Source of the DNA: Nitrospira sp.
GTDB lineage: Bacteria > Nitrospirota > Nitrospiria > Nitrospirales > Nitrospiraceae
Reading direction: 5' to 3'
DNA: 64,000 bases
Assembly (NCBI GenBank): GCA_024331125.1
Contig: JANDJI010000005.1
Span: 163,555 to 227,554 of the forward strand
How positions within the stretch are numbered: position 1 is the first letter of the stretch; each line of letters begins with the position of its first letter. Positions 34,447 through 44,123 of the stretch are shown here, piece by piece. The notes under the pieces are model-generated. The model was not told the DNA's origin. It did not search any database and saw only the letters and a program-made list of their open reading frames with translations. A program made the translations under genes and the position numbers.

Positions 34447-35928
34447 TTAGCTCTCCTCCACATGCTCTTGCACACTGAGCGCCACGCACCATTCTGTCTT
34501 CTCATCCACGGACCACCGGTCATCCTGTCTGTACCCGACGACCCACACGATGCCCTCCGGAGCTTCTACGATCGGCACGCGACGCCTCTCCCGGACCGGC
34601 ACTTTCAGGTCCATGAAAAAATCCTGGAGTTTTTTTGACCGGCCTCCCATGCCGAACGGACAAAAACGATCCCCCGGCTTCCAACTCCGCACGACCAGGC
34701 CTTCAGAAATTTTATTTGCATCCACCATGATTCTCGTTCGATCCCTTCCCCCGATCAGTCGAAGATCTTTCTTTTTGATCTTGAAAGCCTCGATGCGATG
34801 ATCCGTTTCATGCCAGACAACGGAACCTGGAATCGTAAGCGCCATCGGTACCGTCCCAGCCGAAGAAACGCCGACCGGCTCGCTGAAATCGGCGCCGAAA
34901 CTGGAAGGAGCAAAGCACAATCGGTCTTTTTCAATCATGACCCCAACAGACGCCATACGCATGGAAGAACGCACGGTCGGTCCGTTCGCGATACGGAGAA
35001 ACGCCTCCACCATCTTCATACCAGGCGGACGACCTCTCGCATTCCATTCTTTGCACAGATGCCTGACAACGCGTCTCTGAACGGCGCGCGGCAGACTCTT
35101 AAAAAACGACCGGTCCACCGCTTTTCTCCCATCCGGTAGCCGCGTGATCTTTCCCTCACATAGGGCGACGATGTGTTTTTCGAGGTACCGGTCATCTTCG
35201 GCACAAAGATCGGCGAGCCGACACAGGGCCTCGACAGTCGACGGAACCACCTTTTCCAAGACCGGCATAATCTCATGCCTGATCCGATTTCGGAGGTACA
35301 TAGGCTTCTCATTGCTGGAATCCCACCGAAACGGCACACCCTCATCGCGAAGGTAAGCAAGCACGTCCCCTCGTCTCGTGTCATACAGCGGCCTGACAAA
35401 AAGATAGTTTCGACAGGGTGGCATGCCGGATGCTCCGGTCAGTCCGGCCCCCCGGAGCATCCAGAGCAGAACGGTCTCGGCCTGATCGTCAGCGGTGTGT
35501 CCCAGGGCAATCCGGTCCGCCCCGCAAACGAGGGCCCTCTTCATCATCGCCTCGTAGCGCAATTCGCGGGCGGTCGCTTGCAGAGAGGCTCCTCGCGGGC
35601 GAGAACCGACGTCCAGCCGCTCGACGAACAACGGCAGGTCCCACCGACGACACAGGTCCTCAACGCAGGCTTGATCGCCGTCGGATTCGGTTCCTCGCAA
35701 CCCATAATTGTAATGGACCACCGTGAGGGTCAACCGCCAGGAAGGTCTCAGCCGGTTGAGCAGCGACAACAGGGCCATCGAGTCCGGTCCCCCGGAGACC
35801 GCCACGAGCAGGTGCCGGCCCGGCTCGAACAAGCGCCTCGCCCAAATGGTCCTGACGACTCGCTGAAGCAAGGGAGGCCACCCCGTTCTTGCGGAATGAC
35901 CCGTGGCTCGCGAGACCGCCGTCGTCAT
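34447..35928 (-). CDS. tilS: tRNA(Ile)-lysidine synthase
   Basis: This 493-residue enzyme adds lysine to the wobble cytidine of tRNA-Ile(CAU), so that it reads AUA. The PP-loop 'VAVSGGPDSMALLSLLNRL' lies near residue 43, with 'ALGHTADDQAETVLLWMLRG' near 147 and a C-terminal TilS domain ('WKPGDRFCPFGMGGRSKKLQ'). It overlaps ribF by four bases and leads directly into hpt. All expected domains are present. Confidence 0.95.
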   Translation of the reverse strand: MTTAVSRATGHSARTGWPPLLQRVVRTIWARRLFEPGRHLLVAVSGGPDSMALLSLLNRLRPSWRLTLTVVHYNYGLRGTESDGDQACVEDLCRRWDLPLFVERLDVGSRPRGASLQATARELRYEAMMKRALVCGADRIALGHTADDQAETVLLWMLRGAGLTGASGMPPCRNYLFVRPLYDTRRGDVLAYLRDEGVPFRWDSSNEKPMYLRNRIRHEIMPVLEKVVPSTVEALCRLADLCAEDDRYLEKHIVALCEGKITRLPDGRKAVDRSFFKSLPRAVQRRVVRHLCKEWNARGRPPGMKMVEAFLRIANGPTVRSSMRMASVGVMIEKDRLCFAPSSFGADFSEPVGVSSAGTVPMALTIPGSVVWHETDHRIEAFKIKKKDLRLIGGRDRTRIMVDANKISEGLVVRSWKPGDRFCPFGMGGRSKKLQDFFMDLKVPVRERRRVPIVEAPEGIVWVVGYRQDDRWSVDEKTEWCVALSVQEHVEES

Positions 35929-36884
35929 CGTTTCTCCATTGTCGCCGCCTGCGTCGGCTGAATATTGCGCAACAGCTCCCTTGCGGACTCCACATCGAGC
36001 GCAATTTGCCGACTCAACGCCTCAGCCCCAGAAAACCGGACGTCGCCTCTGACCCGCCCGACGAATTCGACGACGATCCGCTCTCCGTACAGATCAGGCT
36101 CCTCGTCCAACAGATGAACTTCGAGCAACCGTTCGCCCGTGCCGAACGTCGGCCTTGTTCCGATATACGAAATCGAGTCATGCCGACGCTCCTTCCACAG
36201 AGCGACGGTGGCATAGACACCGTCCGGAGGCATGACACGATCGGCGGGGAGCCGAAGGTTGGCCGTTCGCCACCCCACCTCATGTCCTCTTTGCGCCCCG
36301 CGAGAGACCGTACCGGCGATGGCGTAGCGGCGACCAAGCAACGGCGCCGCCTGGTCCACTGATCCCGCTTGAATCAACTGACGGATTCTTGTCGAGCTGA
36401 CGATGGCTCCGCCGGCCAGAATCGGATCCATCGGGTGAACGAGAAAACCATGGCACGCCCCCAATGCCACCAGATCCTCCACCTTTCCCGCTCGGTTGTG
36501 GCCGAAGACAAAGTGCCGTCCAACGAACAATTCTTTTGTATGCAACCCTTGCACAAGCACCTGTTCCACAAACGCCTCGGGCGGCAGAGCGGCAAACGAC
36601 CGGGTAAACTCCACGAAGACGACCTCATCGATACCGGCTACCTGAAAGAACCCCAGTTTTTCGTCCGGATCGGTCAAGAAACGGAGATTGGCATGCGGAG
36701 CCAGGATCCTCACCGGATGCGGGTCGAAGGTCAGAACCATGGCGGTCCCTCCGACTTTCCGAGCCGTTTCAACCACGGCTTGCAACAGGGCCCGATGCCC
36801 AACGTGATGACCGTCAAAATTCCCTATCGTGACGACCGGATAGGGTCGCGCAATCTCGTGCTGATATCCGTACGTTACCTTCAT
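35925..36884 (-). CDS. ribF: Bifunctional riboflavin kinase / FMN adenylyltransferase
   Basis: This 319-residue protein makes FMN and FAD. The N-terminal adenylyltransferase has 'VTIGNFDGHHVGHRALLQ' near residue 18 and 'FVGRHFVFGHNRAGK'. The C-terminal flavokinase begins near residue 185 with 'GTVSRGAQRGHEVGWRTANL'. hemB is 18 bases upstream on the same strand, and tilS follows with a four-base overlap. Both domains seem complete. Confidence 0.95.
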   Translation of the reverse strand: MKVTYGYQHEIARPYPVVTIGNFDGHHVGHRALLQAVVETARKVGGTAMVLTFDPHPVRILAPHANLRFLTDPDEKLGFFQVAGIDEVVFVEFTRSFAALPPEAFVEQVLVQGLHTKELFVGRHFVFGHNRAGKVEDLVALGACHGFLVHPMDPILAGGAIVSSTRIRQLIQAGSVDQAAPLLGRRYAIAGTVSRGAQRGHEVGWRTANLRLPADRVMPPDGVYATVALWKERRHDSISYIGTRPTFGTGERLLEVHLLDEEPDLYGERIVVEFVGRVRGDVRFSGAEALSRQIALDVESARELLRNIQPTQAATMEKR

Positions 36885-36901
36885 CGTCGCCGGTCAGCCT
36901 T

Positions 36902-37873
36902 TCAAGACAGCAACCGAACGGCATCTTTGGCGAAATAGGTTAAAATCAGATCGGCACCCGCTCGCTTGATCGCCACTAACGATTCAAGGATCGCACGCGA
37001 TTCATCGAGCCAACCGGCCTGAGCGGCGGCCTTGATCATGCTGTATTCACCGCTGACCTGATAGGCGGCGATCGGCAGGAGCGTGCGGCTTCTCGCGTCG
37101 GCGATGACGTCCAAATAGGGCAAGGCCGGCTTTACCATGACAATATCGGCGCCTTCCTCCACGTCCAGTTCGATCTCGCGCAGCGCCTCGCGCCGGTTGC
37201 CAGGATCCATTTGATACGATTGCCGATCGCCGAATTGAGGACTCGAAAACGCCGCGTCGCGAAACGGCGCGTAAAAACAAGAGGCGAACTTGGCCGCATA
37301 AGCCATGATCGGGACGTCGGGAAATCCTGCCCGGTCGAGTTCATCCCTGATGGCCGCCACTCGTCCGTCCATCATATCGGAAGGTGCCACCATATCGGCC
37401 CCCGCTTCGGCGTGGGTACGGGCCATGATCCGTAGACAATCCAAGGTTTCATCGTTACAGATTTTTCCGTCGCGGACGATCCCGCAGTGTCCGTGGCTGG
37501 TGTACTCGTCGATGCACACGTCGGTAACGACGATCAGGCCGGGAACCTTTTCCTTAATCGCCCGGACCGCCCGTTGCACGATGCCGTTCGGATCGAGACC
37601 CGCGCTGCCTTGCTCGTCCTTCTGAGCGGGAATGCCGAATAAAATGATCGCCGGAATGCCGAGCGCCTTGATTTCGGCCGCCTCCTCGACCAACAGGTCG
37701 ATCGAAAGTCTGTATTGGCCCGGCATTGAGGCGATCGGCTCACGACGATCTCGACCTTCGACGACGAAGAACGGCGCGATAAAATCGGCGGCAGACAACG
37801 CCGTCTCCCGCACCATCCGCCGGAGGCCTTCCTGTTGTCTGAGTCGTCGCAGCCGCTGGACTGGAAACGCCAT
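36902..37873 (-). CDS. hemB: Porphobilinogen synthase (delta-aminolevulinic acid dehydratase)
   Basis: This 323-residue enzyme condenses two aminolevulinate molecules to porphobilinogen. The two catalytic lysines lie in 'MAYAAKFASCFYAPFRD' and 'IVMVKPALPYLD'. The metal loop reads 'DVCIDEYTSHGHCG', with two of the three zinc cysteines and Asp in the middle position, a known variant. It belongs with hemC, cobA-hemD and hemA just upstream, serving heme and siroheme supply. Confidence 0.96.
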   Translation of the reverse strand: MAFPVQRLRRLRQQEGLRRMVRETALSAADFIAPFFVVEGRDRREPIASMPGQYRLSIDLLVEEAAEIKALGIPAIILFGIPAQKDEQGSAGLDPNGIVQRAVRAIKEKVPGLIVVTDVCIDEYTSHGHCGIVRDGKICNDETLDCLRIMARTHAEAGADMVAPSDMMDGRVAAIRDELDRAGFPDVPIMAYAAKFASCFYAPFRDAAFSSPQFGDRQSYQMDPGNRREALREIELDVEEGADIVMVKPALPYLDVIADARSRTLLPIAAYQVSGEYSMIKAAAQAGWLDESRAILESLVAIKRAGADLILTYFAKDAVRLLS

Positions 37874-37879
37874 GCAGCC

Positions 37880-38275
37880 CTACTTCTTCCGAGGCAGATT
37901 CGTCAAAAACACGACCAGGTCGCGGACGGAAATCATCCCCACCAGTTTTCCGTCTCGACTCACTCCCAGATGACGCACATGAGACTGAGCCATCAAATCA
38001 TTGGCGTCGAGGAGCGTTTTGTTATCTTCGATGGTCATGATAGGAGCGGACATGATCTGTTCCACCGTCGTCTTGGTGGCATCCGCCCCGGCGGCCACCA
38101 CCCGGCGCATCATATCCGTATCCGTCACAATACCGATGATCTCACGATCGTTGGTCACGAACAGGCTGCCGATCCCCTTGTCGCGCATAATCCTGGCCGC
38201 CGTCTGGGCGTCCGTATCCCGCTGCACCGTCACGAATTTTTCTCGTGGAATCATGAATGACTTCACTGGAACCAT
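37880..38275 (-). CDS. Protein with a pair of CBS domains
   Basis: This 131-residue protein is essentially one Bateman module: two CBS domains, about 1-62 and 68-131 ('ARIMRDKGIGSLFVTNDREI' and 'LMAQSHVRHLGVSRDGKLVG'). Such modules bind adenosine nucleotides and act as energy or metabolite sensors. There is no attached enzymatic domain. It lies six bases upstream of hemB and 23 downstream of cobA-hemD, within the tetrapyrrole cluster, so it may tune that pathway; this is inference. Confidence 0.85.
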   Translation of the reverse strand: MVPVKSFMIPREKFVTVQRDTDAQTAARIMRDKGIGSLFVTNDREIIGIVTDTDMMRRVVAAGADATKTTVEQIMSAPIMTIEDNKTLLDANDLMAQSHVRHLGVSRDGKLVGMISVRDLVVFLTNLPRKK

Positions 38276-38298
38276 GCCGCCTTCCTCCTTTTCTGGTC

Positions 38299-39879
38299 TT
38301 ATGGTCGCTGTATCGTCTCCGACGTTCTTGCCGCAACGTTCGCCCGGCTTTCATAATACCGCACTATGGCATCGACCAATGCCGGAATCGTATTTTCATC
38401 GGGCATGATCGAGGCCGTCATGCCGAACTCCTCCAGGGTCCTCGCCGTAATCGGTCCTATCACGGCCACAACGACCGATCGCAAGAGGGCGATAGCCTGC
38501 TCCGCTCCCCCGACCATGGCCACGAAATTACGGACCGTGGACGAACTGGTAAACGTGACCACATGGACCTGCCCCTCAGCCAACAGCCTCCGCCAGTGTT
38601 CACCGTCTTCGTTCGGAATCACCGTCCTATACACCGATACGACATCGACATGAGCCCCTCGGGCCCGCAATTCGTCCGGAAGCACTTCACGCGCCACTTC
38701 CGCCCGTGGGATAAGGACGCGCATCGATCGGACATCCAACCCCTCCAGAGCGCCGATGATGCCTTCCGCCTGGTAATCGGTCGGAATGACGTCCGCCTTG
38801 ACTCCGAACTTCTCGATCTCCTGAGCCGTGCGGGGCCCGATACAACAAATCACCCGTCCTGCCAGACAACGCGCGTCGAATCCGCTCGCGCGTAATCTGG
38901 TCATGAATCGATTCACACCGTTGACGCTGGTAAAGATGATCCAGTCGTAGGAACCGATGCCGGCGATGGCCCGATCGACCGCTCCCCACTCGGCCGGCGG
39001 CATGATCCGGATTGTGGGAGCTTCGATCGGCTCGGCGCCATGCGCGGCCAGCAGCTCGGCCAGTTCCCAAGCCTGCTCTTGAGCCCTTGTCATCAACACA
39101 CGCTTCCCAAAGAGCGGCTTGGTCTCGAACCAATTGAGCTGTGACCGGAGAAGGACCACTTCCCCTACGACGATCACCGCCGGCGGCTCAAGCTTCGCCG
39201 CCTCCGCCTTGGCGGCAATGTCGGCCAACGTCCCGACGATCGTCTGCTGCGAGGCTCTGGTTCCCCACCGAATCACCGCCGCCGGCGTGTCGGGCGATCG
39301 TCCTTCGGCCGTCAAATTGGCCGTAATCGACACGAGATTCTTGACACCCATCAGAAACACGAGCGTGCCGCGGCTGGTTGCGAGCCGAGGCCATTCCACT
39401 CCCGTCGACGGCTTCTCCGGATCTTCGTGTCCGGTCACAAACGTCACCGTCGAAGCCATGGTTCTGTGAGTGACGGGAATCCCGGCATAGGCCGGAGCCG
39501 CAATCGCAGCCGTAACACCTGGAACAACTTCAAAATCGATGCCGGCCGACGCCAGAGCCTCCGCCTCTTCGCCTCCCCGTCCAAACACGAACGGATCTCC
39601 GCCTTTGAGTCGCACGACAACTTTTCCTTGCCGCGCCCGTTCGATCAACAATCGGGTGATCTCATCTTGATCAGGATACTTTCCTCGCCCCCGCCGGCCG
39701 ACATAGATCCGCTCCGTTTCATTCGGAGCATGTTTCAGAAGTTCCGAATTCGCCAGATAATCGTAGAGCACCACGTCCGCTCGTTTGAGGCACTCCAAGC
39801 CGCGAATGGTCAACAGCTTGGGGTCGCCCGGTCCGGCGCCGACCAAATATACCTTGCCCTTTGGTCCTTCGGCGTTCAT
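38299..39879 (-). CDS. cobA-hemD: Fused uroporphyrinogen-III C-methyltransferase / uroporphyrinogen-III synthase
   Basis: This 526-residue fusion has an N-terminal SUMT domain (about 1-250), marked by 'VYLVGAGPGDPKLLTIRGL' and 'VVRLKGGDPFVFGRGGEEA', and a C-terminal HemD domain (about 265-510). HemD closes the linear hydroxymethylbilane into uroporphyrinogen III, and SUMT methylates it to precorrin-2 for siroheme or related cofactors. It overlaps hemC by four bases, so the two consecutive steps are translationally coupled. Confidence 0.95.
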   Translation of the reverse strand: MNAEGPKGKVYLVGAGPGDPKLLTIRGLECLKRADVVLYDYLANSELLKHAPNETERIYVGRRGRGKYPDQDEITRLLIERARQGKVVVRLKGGDPFVFGRGGEEAEALASAGIDFEVVPGVTAAIAAPAYAGIPVTHRTMASTVTFVTGHEDPEKPSTGVEWPRLATSRGTLVFLMGVKNLVSITANLTAEGRSPDTPAAVIRWGTRASQQTIVGTLADIAAKAEAAKLEPPAVIVVGEVVLLRSQLNWFETKPLFGKRVLMTRAQEQAWELAELLAAHGAEPIEAPTIRIMPPAEWGAVDRAIAGIGSYDWIIFTSVNGVNRFMTRLRASGFDARCLAGRVICCIGPRTAQEIEKFGVKADVIPTDYQAEGIIGALEGLDVRSMRVLIPRAEVAREVLPDELRARGAHVDVVSVYRTVIPNEDGEHWRRLLAEGQVHVVTFTSSSTVRNFVAMVGGAEQAIALLRSVVVAVIGPITARTLEEFGMTASIMPDENTIPALVDAIVRYYESRANVAARTSETIQRP

Positions 39880-40847
39880 CGATCGGTTCCATAAATGTCC
39901 CGAAGGATTCGATCGCCACCCCTCGCGAGCAATCGTTCGGCCAATTGAATACCTAGTGCGAAGGCGTCCTCATTCGTGCCTTCAATCTGATCCCGAATGA
40001 TGGTCTTCCCATCCACGCTGGCCACGAGTCCATCCAACCGGACCTGTCCATCGGACACCGTCGCATGGGCGGCGATCGGTACTTGGCAGCCGCCCTCCAG
40101 TCGATGCAAGAACGCGCGTTCCGCGGTCACGGCCGTTCGCGTGACCGGATCGTTGAGCGGCTCCAGAATCGAACGCACAACACTGTCATCGCTCCGTCCT
40201 TGAATGCCCAATGCTCCCTGGCCGATCGCCGGCAAGCTGACGATCGGATCGAGATACTCGGTAATCTCCCCGGCCCACGCCAACCGATGCAATCCGGCCG
40301 CGGCCAGCACGATGGCGTCGAAATCCCCTTCTTTCAACTTTCTGAGGCGAGTGTCGAGGTTGCCTCGCAACAGGCTGATCCGAAGGTCGGGTCTGAGGCC
40401 GAGGAGCTGCGCCTGCCGGCGCAAACTCGCGGTGCCGATGACGGCGCCGGGCGGCAGGTCCTTGAATCTTCGCCCGTCTCGGCTGATCAACGCGTCGCGG
40501 GCGTCTTCGCGGGAAGGCACGCAGAGGATGTCGAGCCCGTCCGGCATTTCAGCCGGTACATCCTTCATGCTGTGAACGGCCAGGTCAATCTCGCCGGCGA
40601 GCAGGGCTTCCTCGATTTCTTTGACGAAGAGCCCTTTCCCGCCGATCTTGGCCAGCGGCACATCGAGGATTTTGTCACCGGACGTCTGAATCTTGCGCAA
40701 CGTTACGCCGATATCCGGCGCGACGGCCTGAACGCGCGATCGAAACCATTCACTCTGTCGGAGCGCGAGTTTGCTTCCTCTTGTTCCGATGACTAACGCC
40801 GATCGACGATCTGGTGGCACCGACATCCCCGCCATTTTTCCGTTCAC
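39876..40847 (-). CDS. hemC: Hydroxymethylbilane synthase (porphobilinogen deaminase)
   Basis: This 323-residue enzyme polymerises four porphobilinogens on a dipyrromethane cofactor. The cofactor-binding cysteine is in 'LHRLEGGCQVPIAAHA'. Other marks are 'VIGTRGSKLALRQSEWF' near the N-terminus and 'AVHSMKDVPAEMPDGL'. It lies between hemA and cobA-hemD in the pathway cluster, 12 bases downstream of hemA. Confidence 0.97.
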   Translation of the reverse strand: MNGKMAGMSVPPDRRSALVIGTRGSKLALRQSEWFRSRVQAVAPDIGVTLRKIQTSGDKILDVPLAKIGGKGLFVKEIEEALLAGEIDLAVHSMKDVPAEMPDGLDILCVPSREDARDALISRDGRRFKDLPPGAVIGTASLRRQAQLLGLRPDLRISLLRGNLDTRLRKLKEGDFDAIVLAAAGLHRLAWAGEITEYLDPIVSLPAIGQGALGIQGRSDDSVVRSILEPLNDPVTRTAVTAERAFLHRLEGGCQVPIAAHATVSDGQVRLDGLVASVDGKTIIRDQIEGTNEDAFALGIQLAERLLARGGDRILRDIYGTDR

Positions 40848-40859
40848 GCCGGCGACAAC

Positions 40860-42236
40860 TCAACGAACCTGCTTGTGAACGACCGATTCGGGCTCTTCCC
40901 GGTCCGAAGTATGAGACCGGCCGGCGAGATACCGCGATCGATCCGCTTCGGAGAGTTCGGAAGAAGAAGGCCGGTCAAGATGGAAAAACCGGCGGGCGGC
41001 TTCGACGAAGGCCGGGCCGTTCGAAGAATTGACTTCCGCCTTCAGAGTCACCATGGTTCGATGAATCAACTTGTTCACGATCGAGGACGCCAATCCCTCC
41101 ACCAATTCACGGTCTTGCGGCGAGAGATGGGATAATCGACCAAGGACCCGTTCGACTTCCATTCGCTTAATTTCGTCTACGCGATTGCGCAACGCGATGA
41201 TCGTCGGAGTCACTTCCAATGATTTCATCCATTCGACGGCAACGGCAACTTCTTCCACGATCATCCGCTCCGCCTTTTCCGCCTCCTGAAGCCGCTCTTC
41301 CCGATTCTGTTGGACCCGATGCGTCAAGTCGTCGATGTCGAACAAAAACGCATTGTCGACGTGGCGGACGGCCGGATCAATGTTGCGCGGGACCGAGATG
41401 TCGATCAAAAACATCGGACGGTTCCCCCGCTTGTCGACCGCCCGTTGCACGTCTTCCGCACCGACAAGATAATGCGACGCCCCCGTGGAAACCAACACGA
41501 TGTCCGCCGCCGCCATTTCGTCCTTGAAATGGTCGAACGGAACGGGCGTTCCGCCGAACTTGTCGGCCAGATCGATCGCGTGCTGCGGCGTTCTCGTCGT
41601 AATCCGCACCTGTCTCACTCCCTGAGCGATCAAATGCCGCGCCGCCAACTTCGCCATCTCCCCGGCTCCTACGAGCATCACGGTCTTCTCGTCAAGGTTG
41701 GAAAAAATCTTCTTGGCCAGCTCGACCGCCGCATAACTCACGGAAACCGCCGTTTCAGCGATCTTCGTCTCCGTCCTCACCCGCTTCGCGACCGAAATGG
41801 CTTTCTTGACAATCTTGTTCATGATGACGCCCGTCGTCTTGTGCGCCAAGGCGACCTCGAAGGCATCTTTCAGTTGGCCCAGAATCTGCGGCTCGCCGAC
41901 GACCATTGAATCGAGACTCGCCGCCACTCGAAACAAATGGGCGATCGCCCGATCACCCGTATACCAGTACAGATGCGGCGTCAGTTGTTCCGAAGATAAC
42001 GATAGGTTCGTATCCGCCAGGAATTCTTGGATGCGTTCGTGCCCGACTTCCACGTCTTCGACGACCGAATAGACTTCCACGCGATTGCAGGTCGAGAGCA
42101 GCATTCCCTCTCTGACCCCCTCGTACGAACACAGCCGGCCCAGCGCCTCTCCCAACCGGCTTTCCGGAACGGCCAACTTTTCCCTGATCTCAATCGGAGC
42201 CGTCTTATGGCTTAATCCCACGACAATTACGTGCAT
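40860..42236 (-). CDS. hemA: Glutamyl-tRNA reductase
   Basis: This protein of about 458 residues catalyses the first step of tetrapyrrole synthesis by the C5 route, reducing glutamyl-tRNA to glutamate semialdehyde. The catalytic cysteine lies in 'LLSTCNRVEVYSV' near 49, the substrate region in 'GLSHKTAPIEIREKLA', and the NADPH site in 'VGAGEMAKLAARHL'. The start at 42236 is preferred to one six codons upstream because 'MHVIVVGLSHKTAP' is the family N-terminus. The stop of the CcsA-like gene lies one base from this ATG. Confidence 0.95.
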   Translation of the reverse strand: MHVIVVGLSHKTAPIEIREKLAVPESRLGEALGRLCSYEGVREGMLLSTCNRVEVYSVVEDVEVGHERIQEFLADTNLSLSSEQLTPHLYWYTGDRAIAHLFRVAASLDSMVVGEPQILGQLKDAFEVALAHKTTGVIMNKIVKKAISVAKRVRTETKIAETAVSVSYAAVELAKKIFSNLDEKTVMLVGAGEMAKLAARHLIAQGVRQVRITTRTPQHAIDLADKFGGTPVPFDHFKDEMAAADIVLVSTGASHYLVGAEDVQRAVDKRGNRPMFLIDISVPRNIDPAVRHVDNAFLFDIDDLTHRVQQNREERLQEAEKAERMIVEEVAVAVEWMKSLEVTPTIIALRNRVDEIKRMEVERVLGRLSHLSPQDRELVEGLASSIVNKLIHRTMVTLKAEVNSSNGPAFVEAARRFFHLDRPSSSELSEADRSRYLAGRSHTSDREEPESVVHKQVR

Positions 42237-42237
42237 G

Positions 42238-43041
42238 TCACGACACATCTCCATGGCCCTTAAGCACGACTCCGACCAGCGTCAGGATGACGCAGGCGAA
42301 TCCGACCACCGTCAAATACGCGGCCCGTTTCGCCCGCCATCCGACCGTCAGACGCCCCAGCAACACGACGAAATAAAACAGCCAGGTGACCACCGCTCCC
42401 GTCTGCTCGGGATTCCACGTCATATACGAACCACGCGAGAATTCGGCGGAGATTGCGCCGGTGACGATCCCCAACGTGAGCAGCGGGAACCCCAACACAA
42501 TGGATTGCTGATTCAAACGGTCAAGAAAATCGAGAGCGGGCAATTTGCTGTAGAGGACATTGAACCGTTTCGATTTCAGCAGACGCTCTTGAATCAAATA
42601 CATCACCCCGGCCACAAATCCCACCGCAAACCCGACGGCACCCAACATGCTCAATGCCACGTGAACCCACAGAGTCTTAAAAACGGGTTTCAGGGTGGGA
42701 ACGGTCTCCGGCAACGCGGCCGCCGAGACCAACGACATCAACGCCAGCGGAACCATGAATGAACCAAGTACAGGAATACGATGCCGGAACTCCACCAGGA
42801 GAAAAACAAGGATGATCATCCAGGAAAAGAAGGACAGCGCTTCAAAGAAACTGGGGTGGGACGACGAAGAGGAGGCCGCCGCTTTGGCAGCCAATGCAAC
42901 GGTATGAACCAGAAACCCTACGGCTGTAATTCCAAGAGAAATATTTGATAGGGCATCGGAACGTCGCAACAAATAAATGAGAAACGAGATCGTGGCCGCG
43001 AGATACAGCGCCATGGTAATCATGAAACAGACTGAGGCCAT
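42238..43041 (-). CDS. CcsA/HemX-like cytochrome c assembly family membrane protein
   Basis: This 267-residue protein has about eight transmembrane segments. A loop near residue 205 reads 'GSYMTWNPEQTGAVVTWLFY', which matches the tryptophan-rich haem-handling signature of CcsA/CcmC proteins in altered form. Members placed directly before hemA are often called HemX and are thought to influence glutamyl-tRNA reductase levels or haem export. It is the first gene of the hem cluster and is divergent from the rsmI-like gene. Confidence 0.85.
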   Translation of the reverse strand: MASVCFMITMALYLAATISFLIYLLRRSDALSNISLGITAVGFLVHTVALAAKAAASSSSSHPSFFEALSFFSWMIILVFLLVEFRHRIPVLGSFMVPLALMSLVSAAALPETVPTLKPVFKTLWVHVALSMLGAVGFAVGFVAGVMYLIQERLLKSKRFNVLYSKLPALDFLDRLNQQSIVLGFPLLTLGIVTGAISAEFSRGSYMTWNPEQTGAVVTWLFYFVVLLGRLTVGWRAKRAAYLTVVGFACVILTLVGVVLKGHGDVS

Positions 43042-43112
43042 CGGACGCGCCTTTTCCCAATCCCGTTCCTGGCCGGCAGCGAAATTGTGAAGATTAGCAA
43101 GGGATTATATCG

Positions 43113-43847
43113 ATGAGCCTTGAGAAGAGTCAACAAAGGAGAGAAGGGATTCTCTATGTTGTCGCCGTGCCGATCGGGCACGCCGACGACATCACATTAC
43201 GCGCTCTTCGAGTGCTACGCGATGCCGACCTCATCGCCTCGGAAGACCCGGCCGCCACCCGTCGATTACTGACCCATCATGGCATCGACACGGCATTGAC
43301 AAGCTACGGACCGACTGGCATCAAACAGAAAGCAGCGGTTTTAATCGATCGCTTGAAACAGGGCCAACGAATCGTTCTCGTATCGGATTGCGGTTCACCG
43401 ATGATTGCGGATCCCGGCTCCATCTTGGTGGCATCCGCCCACGCACATGACATTCGCGTCGTGTCGATTCCCGGACCATCGGCTCTAACGGCGGCGCTCT
43501 CAGTCGCGGGACTTCCGGCCGACTGTTTCCTATTTCTTGGGCAGCTACCGGACTCAAAACGAGCTATTCGTCGTCGCCTTGCCGGCCATCTGGCCGGTGA
43601 AACCGCGATCGTCGCCTTCTGCACGATCGACTCGCTGCCTTGCGCGCTACGCACGATCGCGGAGACAGCCCCCCGACGTTACCTCACACTGGCTTGCGAT
43701 CTGACCACTTCCCACGAACGAACCCTGAGAGGGACCGCTCGCCAGATACAAAATCTGCTGGCGTCACACCCCGCCTTCTCCGACATCACGCTCGTCATCA
43801 GTGGGAGGACAAAAAGAAATGAACGGAGGCGGACACGCAAGGGCTGA
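43113..43847 (+). CDS. RsmI-like tetrapyrrole methylase family protein (divergent)
   Basis: This 244-residue protein resembles RsmI, which 2'-O-methylates C1402 of 16S rRNA: 'ILYVVAVPIGHADDITLRAL', 'SDCGSPMIADPGSILVASA' and 'PGPSALTAALSVAGLPADCF' follow the family closely. Several motifs are altered, however: the usual EDTR is EDPA, SDAGTP is SDCGSP, and the FYESPHR segment is not recognisable. The C-terminal helical domain is also missing. It may be a specialised paralogue or a degraded RsmI. It is the first plus-strand gene after a long minus-strand run. Confidence 0.75.
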   Translation: MSLEKSQQRREGILYVVAVPIGHADDITLRALRVLRDADLIASEDPAATRRLLTHHGIDTALTSYGPTGIKQKAAVLIDRLKQGQRIVLVSDCGSPMIADPGSILVASAHAHDIRVVSIPGPSALTAALSVAGLPADCFLFLGQLPDSKRAIRRRLAGHLAGETAIVAFCTIDSLPCALRTIAETAPRRYLTLACDLTTSHERTLRGTARQIQNLLASHPAFSDITLVISGRTKRNERRRTRKG

Positions 43848-43856
43848 AAGCCTGGA

Positions 43857-44123
43857 TTAATCGTTGTCTTCCCGACGAATCAACACGCGATACACTCGAT
43901 CGATCTGCTCCAACGCCAGGACCGTGTGGCCTTCGTTCTCAACGCTTTGAGGAACATTCCTGATCGGATCGCCGCCATCCAGCAAGACAGAGAGGACCTG
44001 GCCTTGCTTCATTGCCTCCAACTTGAGCTTCGTCTTGACGAAGTTATAGGGACAAATGACGCCACGAAGGTCGAGCTCTTCGTCCGATTCATAGAGAGCC
44101 TGAGGCTTTTCACCGTCGCTCAT
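43857..44123 (-). CDS. TusA-family sulfur carrier-like protein
   Basis: This 88-residue protein has the TusA fold with the conserved cysteine in 'LDLRGVICPYNFVKTKLKLE'. In this branch Asn replaces the second proline of CPxP, a form I recall from TusA-like proteins with 'CPxNFVK'. Such proteins carry sulfur as a persulfide for tRNA thiolation or other sulfur transfers. The gene is convergent with the rsmI-like gene, only ten bases away from its stop. Confidence 0.8.
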   Translation of the reverse strand: MSDGEKPQALYESDEELDLRGVICPYNFVKTKLKLEAMKQGQVLSVLLDGGDPIRNVPQSVENEGHTVLALEQIDRVYRVLIRREDND

